14,052 bases of DNA from Spirochaetaceae bacterium (GTDB taxonomy: Bacteria; Spirochaetota; Spirochaetia; DSM-27196; SKKC01): contig PWGF01000214.1 of the NCBI GenBank assembly GCA_003554375.1, positions 1-14,052 on the forward strand, given 5' to 3'. The position numbers and the translations under genes are program-made. Below are positions 13,101 through 14,052 of the stretch, piece by piece (the first letter of the stretch is position 1; the number at the start of each line of letters is the position of its first letter). The notes under the pieces are model-generated. The model saw nothing but the letters and a program-made list of their open reading frames with translations. It ran no database searches and was not told the DNA's origin.

Positions 13101-13985
13101 CTATGCTCGCGATTCGGACCCTGTTCCCTGCTCGAGAGCCCGCGCTCTCCAGTCTCCGGTTACTACCCGCCGTGGGACGGACTCCTGGAGCCAGGCTAGC
13201 TTCACTCCAAGCTGCTCGTGCTCCGTCAATTTCCACCGCTCCGGCGGCAACCGCCGGACGCGTTCGCCAAGCGTATAGAGCGTGATTCCAGCGCTCACCG
13301 TAACATTGAAACTCTCGACAAACCCGTACACAGGGATACGGATCGCGTAGTCCGCCTCCTCTGCCGCCGGCCCGCTGATTCCTTCCTTTTCGGCACCGAA
13401 TACAACAGCCACCGGTCTGTCGACCGGCAGACTCTCCGGAGTGTAACTTCCGGCATGCGGGCTCGTAACGGCAATTACGTACCCTGCGGCTCGGAGAGCC
13501 GCGTAACAGCGACGAACTGCAGACTCTTCAAACGAATCCCTCTCCTCGCCGCCCCAAACTCGTCCCGTCTGAGGTCCCTCCGATTGCCGTGCGCGGGCCG
13601 GCAATTCCGAGTCCGCCGCGGGAGGACGCGGTCTTCCACGATATCGATGCATAGTCAGCCACTTGGCCGCGCCCTGCGTAACCCCGGCGCTCAGGGCAAA
13701 GCGACAGCGGTCCTCCACGATGTGGAGATCCTGCAGGCCCAATCCGTCCGTGGTGCGCGTCACCGCGGTGGCGTTGAACGTGTTGTTGAGATTCTCCAGA
13801 ACCGGCGTCACGTAGCGAGTCCTGTGCTCGATCGCCTCAGCAAAACGCTCAAGGCGTCGCGCCGTAACGAAGCGCTCGAGGTACGCCACCAGACGACGGC
13901 ATTCAGCAGCCGCTACCGTCGCGCTGTCCCCGTGCTCGCCATGAGCCCGACCGCCGAGGGCATTCTCGTATCCGGGGAAGGTCAT
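13101..13985 (-). CDS. TrmH/SpoU-family tRNA (guanosine-2'-O)-methyltransferase, start uncertain
   Basis: 294 residues from the ATG at 13985. It transfers methyl from S-adenosylmethionine to a ribose 2'-OH; closest in pattern to TrmH, which makes Gm18 in the tRNA D-loop. The knotted SPOUT fold shows motif 1 (VLENLNNTFNATAVTRTTDG, about 62-81, with the catalytic Asn and Arg), motif 2 (VVFGAEKEGISGPA, about 194-207) and motif 3 (RIPVYGFVESFNVTVSAG, about 216-233). QGAAKWL near 104-110 corresponds to the GSSKWL of Bacteroides-type TrmH. A Pro/Arg/Gly-rich insert of about 30 residues at 115-150 is unusual. No start is convincing: the frame stays open to the edge with a TTG at 14042, the ATG at 13985 lacks a good ribosome site, and alignment with homologues favours a GTG at 13889. 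It converges on queG, 60 bases apart. Confidence 0.82.
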   Translation of the reverse strand: MTFPGYENALGGRAHGEHGDSATVAAAECRRLVAYLERFVTARRLERFAEAIEHRTRYVTPVLENLNNTFNATAVTRTTDGLGLQDLHIVEDRCRFALSAGVTQGAAKWLTMHRYRGRPRPPAADSELPARARQSEGPQTGRVWGGEERDSFEESAVRRCYAALRAAGYVIAVTSPHAGSYTPESLPVDRPVAVVFGAEKEGISGPAAEEADYAIRIPVYGFVESFNVTVSAGITLYTLGERVRRLPPERWKLTEHEQLGVKLAWLQESVPRRVVTGDWRARALEQGTGSESRA

Positions 13986-14052
13986 GGCCTGAATGTAGCG
14001 AGCATTCGGCTCTCTGTGAAGTGCGTGGCCTACAGCAACCAAGGCAGAAGCA

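Overview
The window looks like chromosomal DNA of a free-living, sugar-using bacterium of moderately high GC. The solute-binding protein has a Sec signal ending in a Gly-Ala-Gly-Glu type junction, and the small coiled-coil protein resembles spirochaete hypotheticals. Together these suggest a spirochaete (Spirochaetales). That assignment is inference from protein style, not from a marker gene. Nothing indicates a phage, plasmid, insertion sequence or CRISPR array.

Layout. (1) Bases 1-503, minus: the N-terminal part of a membrane-anchored SagB/ThcOx-type nitroreductase that runs off the left edge. (2) 816-1232, plus: a 138-residue coiled-coil protein of unknown function. (3) 6284 down to 1369, minus: a carbohydrate operon encoding a secreted solute-binding protein, two ABC permeases and a cytoplasmic GH13 alpha-glucosidase. 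(4) 6795-7784, plus: a divergent LacI-family regulator. The 510-bp region between it and the operon holds a TTGACA-17-CATAAT promoter and three near-identical operators, two of them sharing an identical 15-mer. (5) 7913-8323 and 8618-9184, plus: an ArsR-type metal-sensor repressor and a PadR-type repressor, each with its own promoter and neither next to an obvious target operon. (6) 9412-13040, plus: RNase R behind a hairpin-rich leader, then a DUF1820-like protein overlapping by 4 bp with the epoxyqueuosine reductase QueG. (7) 13985 down to 13101, minus, convergent: a TrmH-type tRNA 2'-O-ribose methyltransferase whose start is uncertain and may lie beyond the right edge.

How it works together. 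The LacI-type protein probably represses both itself and the transport/hydrolase operon until an alpha-glucoside or its product is present. The binding protein and permeases then import the sugar and the GH13 enzyme splits it in the cytoplasm. The operon has no ATP-binding subunit, so a shared MsmX/UgpC-type ATPase encoded elsewhere must be assumed. The right third groups RNA-related functions: RNA decay, tRNA queuosine synthesis and tRNA ribose methylation.

Most of the window is ordinary metabolism. The parts most worth a second look are the three-operator control region, the truncated SagB-type gene, the structured leader before RNase R, the orphan CxC-type ArsR, and the altered cysteine spacing in QueG.
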